This document shows, piece by piece, positions 9,158 through 17,081 of a stretch of 64,000 nt of DNA (the first letter of the stretch is position 1; each line of letters starts with the position of its first letter). Origin of the DNA: Comamonas sp. BIGb0152 (GTDB lineage Bacteria; Pseudomonadota; Gammaproteobacteria; Burkholderiales; Burkholderiaceae_C); contig NZ_JANUDY010000006.1 in the NCBI RefSeq assembly GCF_024809975.1, positions 124,001 to 188,000 of the forward strand, in the 5' to 3' direction. The notes below the pieces were generated by a model. The model did no database searches. It saw only the letters and a list, made by a program, of their open reading frames with translations, and was not told where the DNA came from. A program made the position numbers and the translations under genes.

Positions 9158-11056
9158 ATGACCCCCTCCAGCCCCGACACCATTTTTCACAACGGCCGCT
9201 TCACCACCTTGAACAAGGCCCAGCCCACGGCCAGCGCCGTGGCCATCCGCGATGGCAAGTTTGTGGCGGTGGGCAGTGATGCCGAGGTGCTGGCGCTGGC
9301 CAGCAGCGGCACCCGCAAGATTGACTTGCAAGGCCGCAGTGCGCTGCCCGGGCTGTTTGACAACCACACCCATGTGATCCGGGGCGGTCTGAACTTCAAC
9401 ATGGAACTGCGCTGGGACGGGGTGCGGTCGCTGGCCGATGCGCTGGAGATGCTGCGCCAGCAGGTGGCGATCACGCCGGCGCCGCAGTGGGTGCGCGTGG
9501 TGGGCGGTTTTACCGAGCACCAGTTTGTCGAAAAGCGCCTGCCGACCCTGGCCGAGATCAATGCGATTGCGCCGGACACGCCCGTCTTCTTGCTGCACCT
9601 GTATGACCGCGCCTTGCTCAATGCCGCTGCGCTGCGCGCCGTGGGCTACCACCGCGACACGCCCCAGCCACCGGGCGGCGAGATCGTGCGCGACAGCCAG
9701 GGCAACCCGCAAGGCCTGCTGCTGGCCAAGCCCAATGCCACCATCCTCTATTCCACCTTGGCCAAGGGCCCCAAGCTGCCCTTTGAGTACCAGGTCAACT
9801 CCACGCGCCACTTCATGCGCGAGCTCAACCGCCTGGGCGTCACCGGTGTCATCGACGCCGGTGGTGGCTCGCAGAACTACCCCGATGACTACCAAGTCAT
9901 CGAAGAACTGAACCAGCAAGGCCAGATCACCGTGCGCCTGGCCTACAACCTGTTCACGCAAAAGCCCAAGCAAGAGAAGGACGACTTTCTGCAATGGACC
10001 CAGTCGGTGAAATACAAGCAGGGCAACGACTACTTCCGCCACAATGGCGCCGGCGAGATGCTGGTGTACTCAGCCGCTGACTTTGAGGACTTTCGCCAGC
10101 CCCGCCCCGACATGCCCCCGCAGATGGAGACCGAGCTGGAAGATGTGGTGCGCGTGCTGGTGCAAAACCAATGGCCCTGGCGCCTGCATGCCACCTATGA
10201 CGAAACCATCAGCCGCGCGCTCGATGTCTTCGAGAAGGTGCACCAGGAGACCCCCATCGACGGCCTGAACTGGTTCTTTGACCATGCCGAAACCATCTCT
10301 GACCGCTCGATCGACCGCATCGCCGCACTGGGTGGCGGCATTGCCGTGCAGCACCGCATGGCCTACCAGGGCGAGTACTTTGCCGAGCGCTATGGCCATA
10401 AGGCGATGGAAGCCACACCGCCGGTCAAGAAGATTCTGGAAAAAGGCGTCAAGGTCTCCGCAGGCACCGATGCCACCCGCGTGGCCTCGTACAACCCCTG
10501 GGTGTCGCTGTCCTGGATGGTCACCGGCAAAACCGTGGGCGGCATGCAGATGTACCCCGAGCGCAACCTGCTCGACCGCGAAACCGCCCTGCGCATGTGG
10601 ACTGAAAACGTGGCCTGGTTCTCCAACGAGGAAGGTGCGCGTGGCCGCATCCAGGTGGGCCAGTTCGCCGACCTGATCGTGCCCAGCAAGGACTACTTCC
10701 AGGTGGCCGAGGACGAAATCTCCTTCCTCACCTCGGACCTGACCGTTGTCGGTGGCCGGGTGGTGTACGGCGCAGGCAGCTTTGTTCGCCATGACGACAA
10801 CCCCCTGCCCCCTGCGATGCCCGACTGGTCGCCCGTGCGCCGCTTTGGTGGCTATGGCGCCTGGGGCGAGCCCGAAGGTGCCGGCAAACACTCGCTGAAC
10901 CCCGCCCGCTACCGCAGCCTGGCTGCTGCCTGCGGCTGCGGCAGCCAATGCGGCATGCATGGCCATCAGCATGCCAATGCCTGGGCCTCCCAGGTGCCGG
11001 CCTCCGACATGCAAGGCTTTTTTGGCGCGCTGGGCTGCTCCTGCTGGATGTCCTGA
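9158..11056 (+). CDS. YtcJ-type metal-dependent amidohydrolase with Cys/His-rich tail
   Basis: Amidohydrolase-superfamily enzyme of 632 residues, YtcJ/DUF62-like branch. It has a small composite beta-sandwich formed by N- and C-terminal segments and a central TIM barrel. The first metal motif HxH is His70-Thr-His72 (LPGLFDNHTHV). The later HAT-x-D (LHATYDET), FDHAE and AGTDATR blocks carry the remaining ligands. These enzymes hydrolyse amides or cyclic imides; the substrate is not predictable. After the barrel the protein ends in an unusual 40-residue tail rich in Cys and His (CGCGSQCGMHGHQH, then a terminal CSCW), which could bind metal or be a linker. It is third in the pirin operon, followed 45 bp on by an MFS exporter. 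Confidence 0.87.
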   Translation: MTPSSPDTIFHNGRFTTLNKAQPTASAVAIRDGKFVAVGSDAEVLALASSGTRKIDLQGRSALPGLFDNHTHVIRGGLNFNMELRWDGVRSLADALEMLRQQVAITPAPQWVRVVGGFTEHQFVEKRLPTLAEINAIAPDTPVFLLHLYDRALLNAAALRAVGYHRDTPQPPGGEIVRDSQGNPQGLLLAKPNATILYSTLAKGPKLPFEYQVNSTRHFMRELNRLGVTGVIDAGGGSQNYPDDYQVIEELNQQGQITVRLAYNLFTQKPKQEKDDFLQWTQSVKYKQGNDYFRHNGAGEMLVYSAADFEDFRQPRPDMPPQMETELEDVVRVLVQNQWPWRLHATYDETISRALDVFEKVHQETPIDGLNWFFDHAETISDRSIDRIAALGGGIAVQHRMAYQGEYFAERYGHKAMEATPPVKKILEKGVKVSAGTDATRVASYNPWVSLSWMVTGKTVGGMQMYPERNLLDRETALRMWTENVAWFSNEEGARGRIQVGQFADLIVPSKDYFQVAEDEISFLTSDLTVVGGRVVYGAGSFVRHDDNPLPPAMPDWSPVRRFGGYGAWGEPEGAGKHSLNPARYRSLAAACGCGSQCGMHGHQHANAWASQVPASDMQGFFGALGCSCWMS

Positions 11057-11101
11057 GCGATCTCACACCCCTTTTCAAATTCTGCTGACCCGAGACCCGC
11101 C

Positions 11102-12745
11102 ATGAACCACCCCCATCCCGACCATCCCCCGGCGCCGCCACCGGCCCCGGCCAGCACCGCAAGTGGCAGCTTTGCCCCGCTGCAGCAAAAGCTGTTTGCC
11201 GTGCTGTGGATCGCCACCGTCGTCGGCAACACCGGCAGCTTTGTGCGCGATGTGGCCAGCGCCTGGCTGATGACCGACCTCTCGCCCTCGCCCACGGCAG
11301 TCGCCCTGGTGCAGGCAGCGGCCTCGGCCCCGGCCTTTTTGCTGGCGATACCCGCAGGGGTGCTGTCCGACATCCTGGACCGCCGCAAATTCCTGATCGC
11401 CATCCAGGTGCTGCTGGCCTGCGTCAGCATCAGCTTGATGACCCTGTCGGCGATGGGCATGCAGACGGTGGGCTCGCTGGTGGCACTGACCTTTCTGGGC
11501 GGCATTGGCGCCGCGCTGATGGGCCCGACCTGGCAGGCCATCGTGCCCGAGCTGGTGGCCAAGCGTGATCTCAAATCGGCCGTGGCGCTCAACTCGCTGG
11601 GCATCAATATTGCCCGCGCCATTGGCCCGGCTTTGGGTGGTATTGTGCTGGCCGGCCTCGGGGCCTCCGTCACCTACGGGGTGGATGTCATCAGCTACGC
11701 CTTTGTGATTGCCGCGCTGCTGTGGTGGCCCCGCCCCAAGGCCGAGCAAGACGACCTGAGCGAGCGCTTTGCCGGGGCCTTCCGTGCCGGCCTGCGCTAT
11801 GCCCGCTCCAGCCGCGAGCTGCATGTGGTGCTGCTGCGTGCCTTTCTGTTCTTTGCACTGGCCAGCTCGGTCTGGGCGCTACTGCCCCTAGTGGCCCGCC
11901 AGCTGCTGGGCGGTGGGGCCGGCTTCTACGGCGTGCTGCTGGGTGCCGTCGGTGTCGGCGCCATTGGCGGTGCCTTCTTGCTGCCCAAGCTGCGCAGCCG
12001 CCTGTCGTCCGATGGCCTGCTGCTGATGTCTGCCCTGGTCTCTGCGGCCGTCATGGCTTTTCTGGCCACCTCGCCGCCCCAGTGGGCTGCCGTGCTGGCA
12101 CTGCTGCTGCTGGGCCAATCCTGGATCACCGCGCTCACCACCCTCAATGGCGTGGCCCAGGCCATCTTGCCCAACTGGGTGCGGGGCCGCGCACTGGCCG
12201 TCTACCTGACCGTCTTCAACGGCGCGATGACCTTCGGCAGCCTGAGCTGGGGCTTTACCGCCAAGGCCATGGGCGTCCCCAGCACCTTGCTGATCGGCGC
12301 CGTGGGCCTCGTCGTCATGGGCCTGATCGCCCACCGCATCAAGCTGCCCGAAGGCGAAGCCGACCTGGTGCCCTCCAACCACTGGCCCGAGCCGCTGACC
12401 GCCAACCCAGTCGACAAGGACCGGGGCCCGGTGATGATCCAGATCCACTACCAGGTCGCCAAGGACCAGCAGCCCGCCTTCCTCAAAGCCTTGGCCCGCC
12501 TGTCTGCCGCCCGCCGCCGCGATGGCGCCTACACCTGGGGCATCGTGCAGGACACCGCAGCCGAGGACCACTTCATGGAGTGGTTCCAGGTCGAATCCTG
12601 GGCCGAGCACCTGCGCCAGCACAAGCGGGTGACCCATAGCGATGCCGATGTGCAAAGCGAAGTGGCGCAGTACCACCAAGGCAGCGAGCCGCCTGTGGTC
12701 AAGCATTTCCTGTCGGTGAACCACCCCGCGCAGGGCCGCGTCTGA
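11102..12745 (+). CDS. MFS transporter (MFS_3 / EntS-like) with C-terminal ABM-like domain
   Basis: Inner-membrane major facilitator of 547 residues, longer than a plain 12-helix carrier. Residues about 25-430 form the transporter, with helix 1 reading FAVLWIATVVGNTGSFVRDVASAWLM, as in the enterobactin-exporter-like MFS_3 family. The last ~110 residues (from VMIQIHYQV) look like a ferredoxin-like monooxygenase (ABM) domain that normally caps this family. It has conserved-looking YTWGIVQD and HFMEWFQVESWAEHLRQHKRVT. The tail is probably cytoplasmic and regulatory; catalysis is unproven. It is the fourth gene of the pirin operon and may export the substrate or product of the two hydrolases. It converges with the phosphotransferase gene over a likely terminator. 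Confidence 0.86.
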   Translation: MNHPHPDHPPAPPPAPASTASGSFAPLQQKLFAVLWIATVVGNTGSFVRDVASAWLMTDLSPSPTAVALVQAAASAPAFLLAIPAGVLSDILDRRKFLIAIQVLLACVSISLMTLSAMGMQTVGSLVALTFLGGIGAALMGPTWQAIVPELVAKRDLKSAVALNSLGINIARAIGPALGGIVLAGLGASVTYGVDVISYAFVIAALLWWPRPKAEQDDLSERFAGAFRAGLRYARSSRELHVVLLRAFLFFALASSVWALLPLVARQLLGGGAGFYGVLLGAVGVGAIGGAFLLPKLRSRLSSDGLLLMSALVSAAVMAFLATSPPQWAAVLALLLLGQSWITALTTLNGVAQAILPNWVRGRALAVYLTVFNGAMTFGSLSWGFTAKAMGVPSTLLIGAVGLVVMGLIAHRIKLPEGEADLVPSNHWPEPLTANPVDKDRGPVMIQIHYQVAKDQQPAFLKALARLSAARRRDGAYTWGIVQDTAAEDHFMEWFQVESWAEHLRQHKRVTHSDADVQSEVAQYHQGSEPPVVKHFLSVNHPAQGRV

Positions 12746-12762
12746 TCCTTGCGCACCCCTAG

Positions 12763-12794
12763 CCCGCAGCCAGCGCCTGCTGCCTGCGGGTTTT
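12763..12794 (+). terminator. probable rho-independent terminator
   Basis: CCCGCAG (12763-12769) pairs with CTGCGGG (12784-12790) across a 14-nt loop and is followed by TTTT. It lies between the convergent MFS and phosphotransferase genes. Confidence 0.6.
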
Positions 12795-12795
12795 G

Positions 12796-13833
12796 TCAGC
12801 CGCGCTCAAAAGCCTGCGCGCATTGCCAGCCCAGCACCGCCAGCGGGCCGGCCTTGGCGCCTGTGGCCGCCGCATCGGCTGCCGCAGCCGTGCCATCGGC
12901 GGCGCGCTGCGCAATGCCGTAGAGAATGGCAGCCATGCGGAACAGGTTGAAGGCCAGGTAGTACTCCCACAGGGGGCCCGGGTCGCGGCCCGTGCGCTGG
13001 GCATACAGGGCCAGGTACGCAGGCTCGTCGGGGATACCCAAGGCCGCCAGATCGCAGCCGCCCATGCCGCGCCACAGCGCAGGCGGCACGCGCCAGGCCA
13101 TGCCGTGGTAGGCCAGGTCGGCCAAGGGATCGCCCAAGGTGGACAGCTCCCAGTCCAGCACGCCGATGACCTGGGGCTCGGTACGGTGCCAGACGAGGTT
13201 GTCCAGGCGGTAGTCGCCATGCACCAGGGTGGTCTCTTCCGCCTGGGGCAGATGCTGGGGCAGCCAGTCCATCAGCTGCTGCATCGCGGGCTCAATCGCC
13301 ACGCTGAGTTGTTGGGTTTGCTGGCTCCAGCGCTTGGTTTGCCGTGCCACATAGCCACCCGGGCGGCCATAGCTGCCCAGGCCCAGCGCTGCAGGGTCCA
13401 GCTGGTGCAGCGCGGCAATCACGCGGTTCATCTCGCCATACAGCGCGCCGCGCTCGGCCGGCTGCATGCCGGGCAAGGCCGGGTTCACCAGCACGCGGCC
13501 ATCCAAAAAATCCATCAGGTAAAACGGCGTGCCCAGCAGCTCGGCATCGTCGCAATAGGCCAGCATCTGGGGCACGGGCACCGCCGTGCCGGCCAGCGCC
13601 TGCATCACCCGGTGCTCGCGGTCTATCGCATGCGCGCCGGCCACCAGGCTGCCGGCAGGCTGCTTGCGCAGCACCATCTGCCGCGTGCCGACCTGCAGCC
13701 GGTAGGTGGGGTTGGACTGGCCGCCGGCCAGCACGCTGACGGCAACCGGCTCGCCGCCCGACAGGCCCAGGCTGTCCAGATACGGCTGCAGCAACTGCGC
13801 CAAAGCCTTCGGGCTGTGGGTGGCCGCGCTCAC
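12796..13833 (-). CDS. phosphotransferase family protein (ACAD10/11 kinase-domain type)
   Basis: A 345-residue aminoglycoside-phosphotransferase-like kinase. Conserved blocks are LAGGQSNPTYRLQVG (nucleotide loop), MVLRKQPAG (ATP-binding Lys), LVHGDYRLDN (catalytic loop with His-Gly-Asp and Asn) and IGVLDWELSTLGDPLADLAY (metal-binding DWE). The same domain is fused to an acyl-CoA dehydrogenase in eukaryotic ACAD10/11, where 4-hydroxyacyl-CoAs are phosphorylated before dehydrogenation. Here the two are separate genes coupled by a 4-bp overlap. The start is GTG at 13833, whose GTGA contains the stop of the upstream dehydrogenase gene. A longer in-frame reading to 14067 is antisense-like low-complexity sequence. 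Role in 4-hydroxy acid catabolism is inferred from the pairing. Confidence 0.87.
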   Translation of the reverse strand: MSAATHSPKALAQLLQPYLDSLGLSGGEPVAVSVLAGGQSNPTYRLQVGTRQMVLRKQPAGSLVAGAHAIDREHRVMQALAGTAVPVPQMLAYCDDAELLGTPFYLMDFLDGRVLVNPALPGMQPAERGALYGEMNRVIAALHQLDPAALGLGSYGRPGGYVARQTKRWSQQTQQLSVAIEPAMQQLMDWLPQHLPQAEETTLVHGDYRLDNLVWHRTEPQVIGVLDWELSTLGDPLADLAYHGMAWRVPPALWRGMGGCDLAALGIPDEPAYLALYAQRTGRDPGPLWEYYLAFNLFRMAAILYGIAQRAADGTAAAADAAATGAKAGPLAVLGWQCAQAFERG

Positions 13834-15062
13834 AGCGGGCGCGGCGCTGCGGGCACCGCCTGGATGATGGCCGGCACGCCGCGCTCGGCCTGCGCATCCT
13901 TCTCGGCCGCCTGCACCAGCTTGCGCGCCATGCTGAAGCGGTGCACTTCGCTGGGGCCGTCGTAGATGCGAAAGGCGCGCATGTCCATGAAAATGCGCAT
14001 CACCGGAGTCTCCATGGTCACGCCCTGGCCGCCCAGGATCTGCACGCAGCGGTCCACCACGCGCCATTCGGCTTCGGAGCAGACGACCTTGGCGCGGCTC
14101 GATTCGTAGTTGCCCTGCTCGCCTTGGTCCAGCAGCCAGGCGGTGTGCCAGATATGCAAACGCGCGGTGTGCAGGTCCATGTCGTTGTCGGCCAGCATAA
14201 ATCCCACGCCCTCGTGCGAAGCCAGCGGTTTGCCAAAGGCGGTGCGGCGGCGGGCATAGGCCAGCGCCACATCCTGCGCGCGCCGGGCCTGGCCCAGCCA
14301 GCGCATGCAGTGCGTCAGCCGCGCAGGTGCCAGCCGCACCTGGGCATAGCGAAAGCCCTTGCCGACTTCGCCCAGAATGTCGCTCGCCGGCACGCGCAGT
14401 TGGTCAAAGCGCAGCACGCCGTGGCCGCCGGTAAAGCAGGCATCCATGGCCTCCATGTGGCGCTCCAGCACAATGCCAGGCTGGTTCATGTCGCTCAAAA
14501 ACATGGTGGCGCCGCCGTCTTCGGTGCGGGCCATGATGATGGCGTAGTCCGCCCCTTCGGCACCGGTAATGAACCATTTCTGCCCGCTGATCAGGTAGTC
14601 ATCGCCATCGCGCACCGCTACCGTGGCCAGCGCGGCAGGGTCGGAGCCTGCGCCCGGTGCCGGCTCGGTCATCGCAAAGCAGGAGCGCAGCTGGCCCGCC
14701 ACCTGCGGGCGCAGCCAGCGTTCTTGCTGCGCCGGGGTGGCCACCGCCTCCATCAGGTGGATATTGCCTTCATCGGGCGCATGGATGTTGAGCGCCGTCG
14801 GGCCCAGCCAGGAGTAGGCGGCCTCTTCAAACACCACCGCCTTCTCGACATGGGTGAGCCCCAGCCCGCCCAGTTCGCGCGATGCATGGGGCGTGAGCAG
14901 GCCCGCCGCGCGGGCACGCTCGACCAGCTCGCGGCGCAGCGCCTCGTCGGGGCCATGGCGGCTTTGCCGGGCATCGTTCTCCAGCGGAATCACCTGCTCG
15001 GCGATAAAGGCGCGGGTCTTGTCGCGCAGCGCCTGCAGTTCGGGGGACAGGGAAAAATCCAT
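13830..15062 (-). CDS. acyl-CoA dehydrogenase family protein (ACAD10/11-like)
   Basis: FAD-dependent acyl-CoA dehydrogenase, 410 residues. The three-part fold is visible. An N-terminal helical domain (SLSPELQALRDKTRAFI) leads. The middle beta domain has the substrate/flavin motif CFAMTEPAPGAGSDP and KWFITGAEGADYAI. The C-terminal helical domain has QILGGQGVTMETPV and RIYDGPSEVHR. At the position of the usual catalytic Glu (YEGT) it has Asp (YDGP), which is normal in the ACAD10/11 and FadE36-like subgroup. It is followed with 4-bp overlap by the kinase-like partner, so the pair probably acts on hydroxylated acyl-CoAs. Electrons go to ETF in the cytosol. Confidence 0.9.
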   Translation of the reverse strand: MDFSLSPELQALRDKTRAFIAEQVIPLENDARQSRHGPDEALRRELVERARAAGLLTPHASRELGGLGLTHVEKAVVFEEAAYSWLGPTALNIHAPDEGNIHLMEAVATPAQQERWLRPQVAGQLRSCFAMTEPAPGAGSDPAALATVAVRDGDDYLISGQKWFITGAEGADYAIIMARTEDGGATMFLSDMNQPGIVLERHMEAMDACFTGGHGVLRFDQLRVPASDILGEVGKGFRYAQVRLAPARLTHCMRWLGQARRAQDVALAYARRRTAFGKPLASHEGVGFMLADNDMDLHTARLHIWHTAWLLDQGEQGNYESSRAKVVCSEAEWRVVDRCVQILGGQGVTMETPVMRIFMDMRAFRIYDGPSEVHRFSMARKLVQAAEKDAQAERGVPAIIQAVPAAPRPL

Positions 15063-15233
15063 GGTGCGGTCTTAGGTATCGGTGGCGGCCCGCAGGCCCA
15101 TGGACAAATGTTGCCATGCCCGGCGCAGCGTGCCGTCACGGTTGAGACAGACGGGCATCTACACCCCTACAGCGCTGGCCCAATGACACCCTGGTGTCGT
15201 GCCCCGGACTTGGAGATGGGCTATAAACAGCGG

Positions 15234-16034
15234 ATGCTCATCCAAGTCGAATCCGCTCCCCTCGCCACCCCCCTGACCACCACTGAGGCTTATAGCCGCC
15301 ACCTGCCGCTCGACGGCACCAGCAATTTCCGCGATCTGGGCGGCTACCAGGGCCTGGACGGCCGCACGGTGCGCTGGCGCAAGCTGTTCCGATCCGACCA
15401 CCTGGCCTTGCTCAGCCCCGAGTCCCAACGGCAGCTGCTGCGCGAGCTGGGCGTCGCCCGCTCGGCGGATTTTCGCGGCCAGCGCGAGCAAAGCGTGGAC
15501 CACTATGCGATCGACGGCCTGCAGCACCATTCGCTGGCCATTGAGCCGACCCTGGTGCAGCGCGCCTTCAGCCTGATGCAGCAAGGCGAGCGCCTGACGC
15601 CCGACCACACGGTGCTGCTGATGCAGGACACCTACCGCAGCTTTATCCACGACAACGCCGCCCCGTTTGCGCAGTTCTTTGAGATGCTGCTCGACAGCGA
15701 TGCGCCCATCGTCTTCCACTGCACCGCCGGCAAGGACCGCACCGGCTGGGCCGCCACCTTGCTGCTGACCACCTTGGGCGTGCCCCAGGATGTCGTGCTG
15801 CAGGACTACCTGCTGACCAACGACTACTACCACCGCCCGGCCAAGGCCGTGGCCGCTGCCGCCCAGATCCCCGATGACGTGCTGCAGGTGCTGTGGCGCG
15901 TGCAAGAGCCGTTCTTGACCGCCGCCATCCAGCCCGTGCTGCAGGACTACGGCAGCATCCCCAACTACGTCGAAAAGGTGCTGGGCGTGGATGCAAAGGC
16001 CCAGCAAAAGCTCGCGCAGATGTATCTGGAATAA
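15234..16034 (+). CDS. tyrosine-protein phosphatase (Y_phosphatase3, MptpB-like)
   Basis: Phosphatase of 266 residues with the P-loop HCTAGKDRTG at about 162-171. Cys163 is the nucleophile and the Lys-Asp pair after Gly is diagnostic of the PF13350 family of bacterial triple-specificity phosphatases such as MptpB. Upstream conserved features are LPLDGTSNFRDLGGY and LFRSDHL, typical of the family N-terminus. Members dephosphorylate phosphotyrosine and phosphoinositides; some are secreted, but no signal peptide is visible. ATG 15234 is chosen. ATG 15216 in the same frame abuts a GGAG too closely to use it. The gene stands alone between the ACAD pair and an orphan membrane protein. Confidence 0.87.
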   Translation: MLIQVESAPLATPLTTTEAYSRHLPLDGTSNFRDLGGYQGLDGRTVRWRKLFRSDHLALLSPESQRQLLRELGVARSADFRGQREQSVDHYAIDGLQHHSLAIEPTLVQRAFSLMQQGERLTPDHTVLLMQDTYRSFIHDNAAPFAQFFEMLLDSDAPIVFHCTAGKDRTGWAATLLLTTLGVPQDVVLQDYLLTNDYYHRPAKAVAAAAQIPDDVLQVLWRVQEPFLTAAIQPVLQDYGSIPNYVEKVLGVDAKAQQKLAQMYLE

Positions 16035-16079
16035 TCGGTTGTTCCTTCGACCCACGGCCCCTCTGCGGGCCGCCCGCCG

Positions 16080-17072
16080 ATGAACAATCCTCTCTCCTTC
16101 CGTCCCCCGGGCGCCTTCCGCTGGACGCCCCGCCAGATCGCACTAGCCAGCCTGCTGGTGCTGGCCGTACTGCTGTGCTGGCTACCCGCTTTCCAGTCCG
16201 TCGCTGATCGCTATGTAGACGACGGCCTGCAACGCTCCTTGCTCAGCTTTGCCACGGCCCGCGCGCTACACAGCGTTGTCTCGGTGCTGCAGGGCACCGA
16301 ACTGGCGGTGCAGCCCATGGGCGTGGGCCTCACCCTCACCTTAGGCCAGGTACTGGCCCCCATCAGCGATTTGGTGGCGCAGTTTGCCGACTGGATGCTC
16401 TGGGCCAGCATTGCCTTTGGCCTGCAAAAACTGCTGCTGTCCATGGGCGGCAGCTACGGCGTTACCGGCGTGCTCACGCTCATTGCGCTGGCCTGGCTGC
16501 TGCTGCGCTGGCGCCAGCAAACGGTGCCGACTTGGCTCAGCCTCCTGCTGGTGGTGCTGCTATTCACCCGGCTGGTGATGCCCATCACCATCATCGGCAG
16601 CGAGGCGCTGTTCCAGCACTTTATGGCCGGCACCTACCAAGAAAACCAGATCGCCACCGAAGGCGCCGTCGGCCAGCTGCAGCAGTTTGATGTGCGCGGC
16701 CCGGCCAAGGCAGACCATGCGCCAAACATGCTGAACACGCCGGCAGACACTGCCCCGCCTGCAGCGGCGCAGGCAGCGCCCAACGAGAGCACCAGCCTCT
16801 GGGAGCGCTTCAAACAATGGGGGCAGCAGGCCCAGCAATCGGCCAGCCAGACGGCTTCGGGCGTGCAATCTGTGGTGCGCAACCCGGGCGATGCGCTGCG
16901 CGACAAGTTCAGCGAGCTGCAGCAACAGCTTGACCAGCAGGTCGAACGCCTCGTGACCTTGATGGTGGTGTTTGCGCTGCAGACCCTGGTGATACCGCTG
17001 GCGCTGTTCTGGGCGCTGCTGCAGCTGTGCAAGGGACTGTTGGCAGGCCCGCGCCAGGCCTTGCCGAAGTAG
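16080..17072 (+). CDS. uncharacterised membrane protein
   Basis: I do not recognise a named family. The 330-residue protein has an N-terminal helix (IALASLLVLAVLLCWLPAF), then two or three helices around residues 95-175, including VLTLIALAWLLLRW and WLSLLLVVLLFTRLVMPITII. A long hydrophilic, Gln/Ala-rich segment follows (about 190-285), then a final helix (LMVVFALQTLVIPLALFWALLQL). The segment before the last helix is a likely amphipathic coiled region (KFSELQQQLDQQVERL). This suggests a membrane-anchored protein with a large periplasmic or cytoplasmic loop. It follows the phosphatase gene by 45 bp and may be co-transcribed. Function unknown. Confidence 0.7.
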   Translation: MNNPLSFRPPGAFRWTPRQIALASLLVLAVLLCWLPAFQSVADRYVDDGLQRSLLSFATARALHSVVSVLQGTELAVQPMGVGLTLTLGQVLAPISDLVAQFADWMLWASIAFGLQKLLLSMGGSYGVTGVLTLIALAWLLLRWRQQTVPTWLSLLLVVLLFTRLVMPITIIGSEALFQHFMAGTYQENQIATEGAVGQLQQFDVRGPAKADHAPNMLNTPADTAPPAAAQAAPNESTSLWERFKQWGQQAQQSASQTASGVQSVVRNPGDALRDKFSELQQQLDQQVERLVTLMVVFALQTLVIPLALFWALLQLCKGLLAGPRQALPK

Positions 17073-17081
17073 TCCAGGTAG

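Noticed and set aside
13941-15233. In-frame upstream extension of the tyrosine phosphatase
   Set aside because: It is antisense to the acyl-CoA dehydrogenase; the phosphatase N-terminus starts near 15234.
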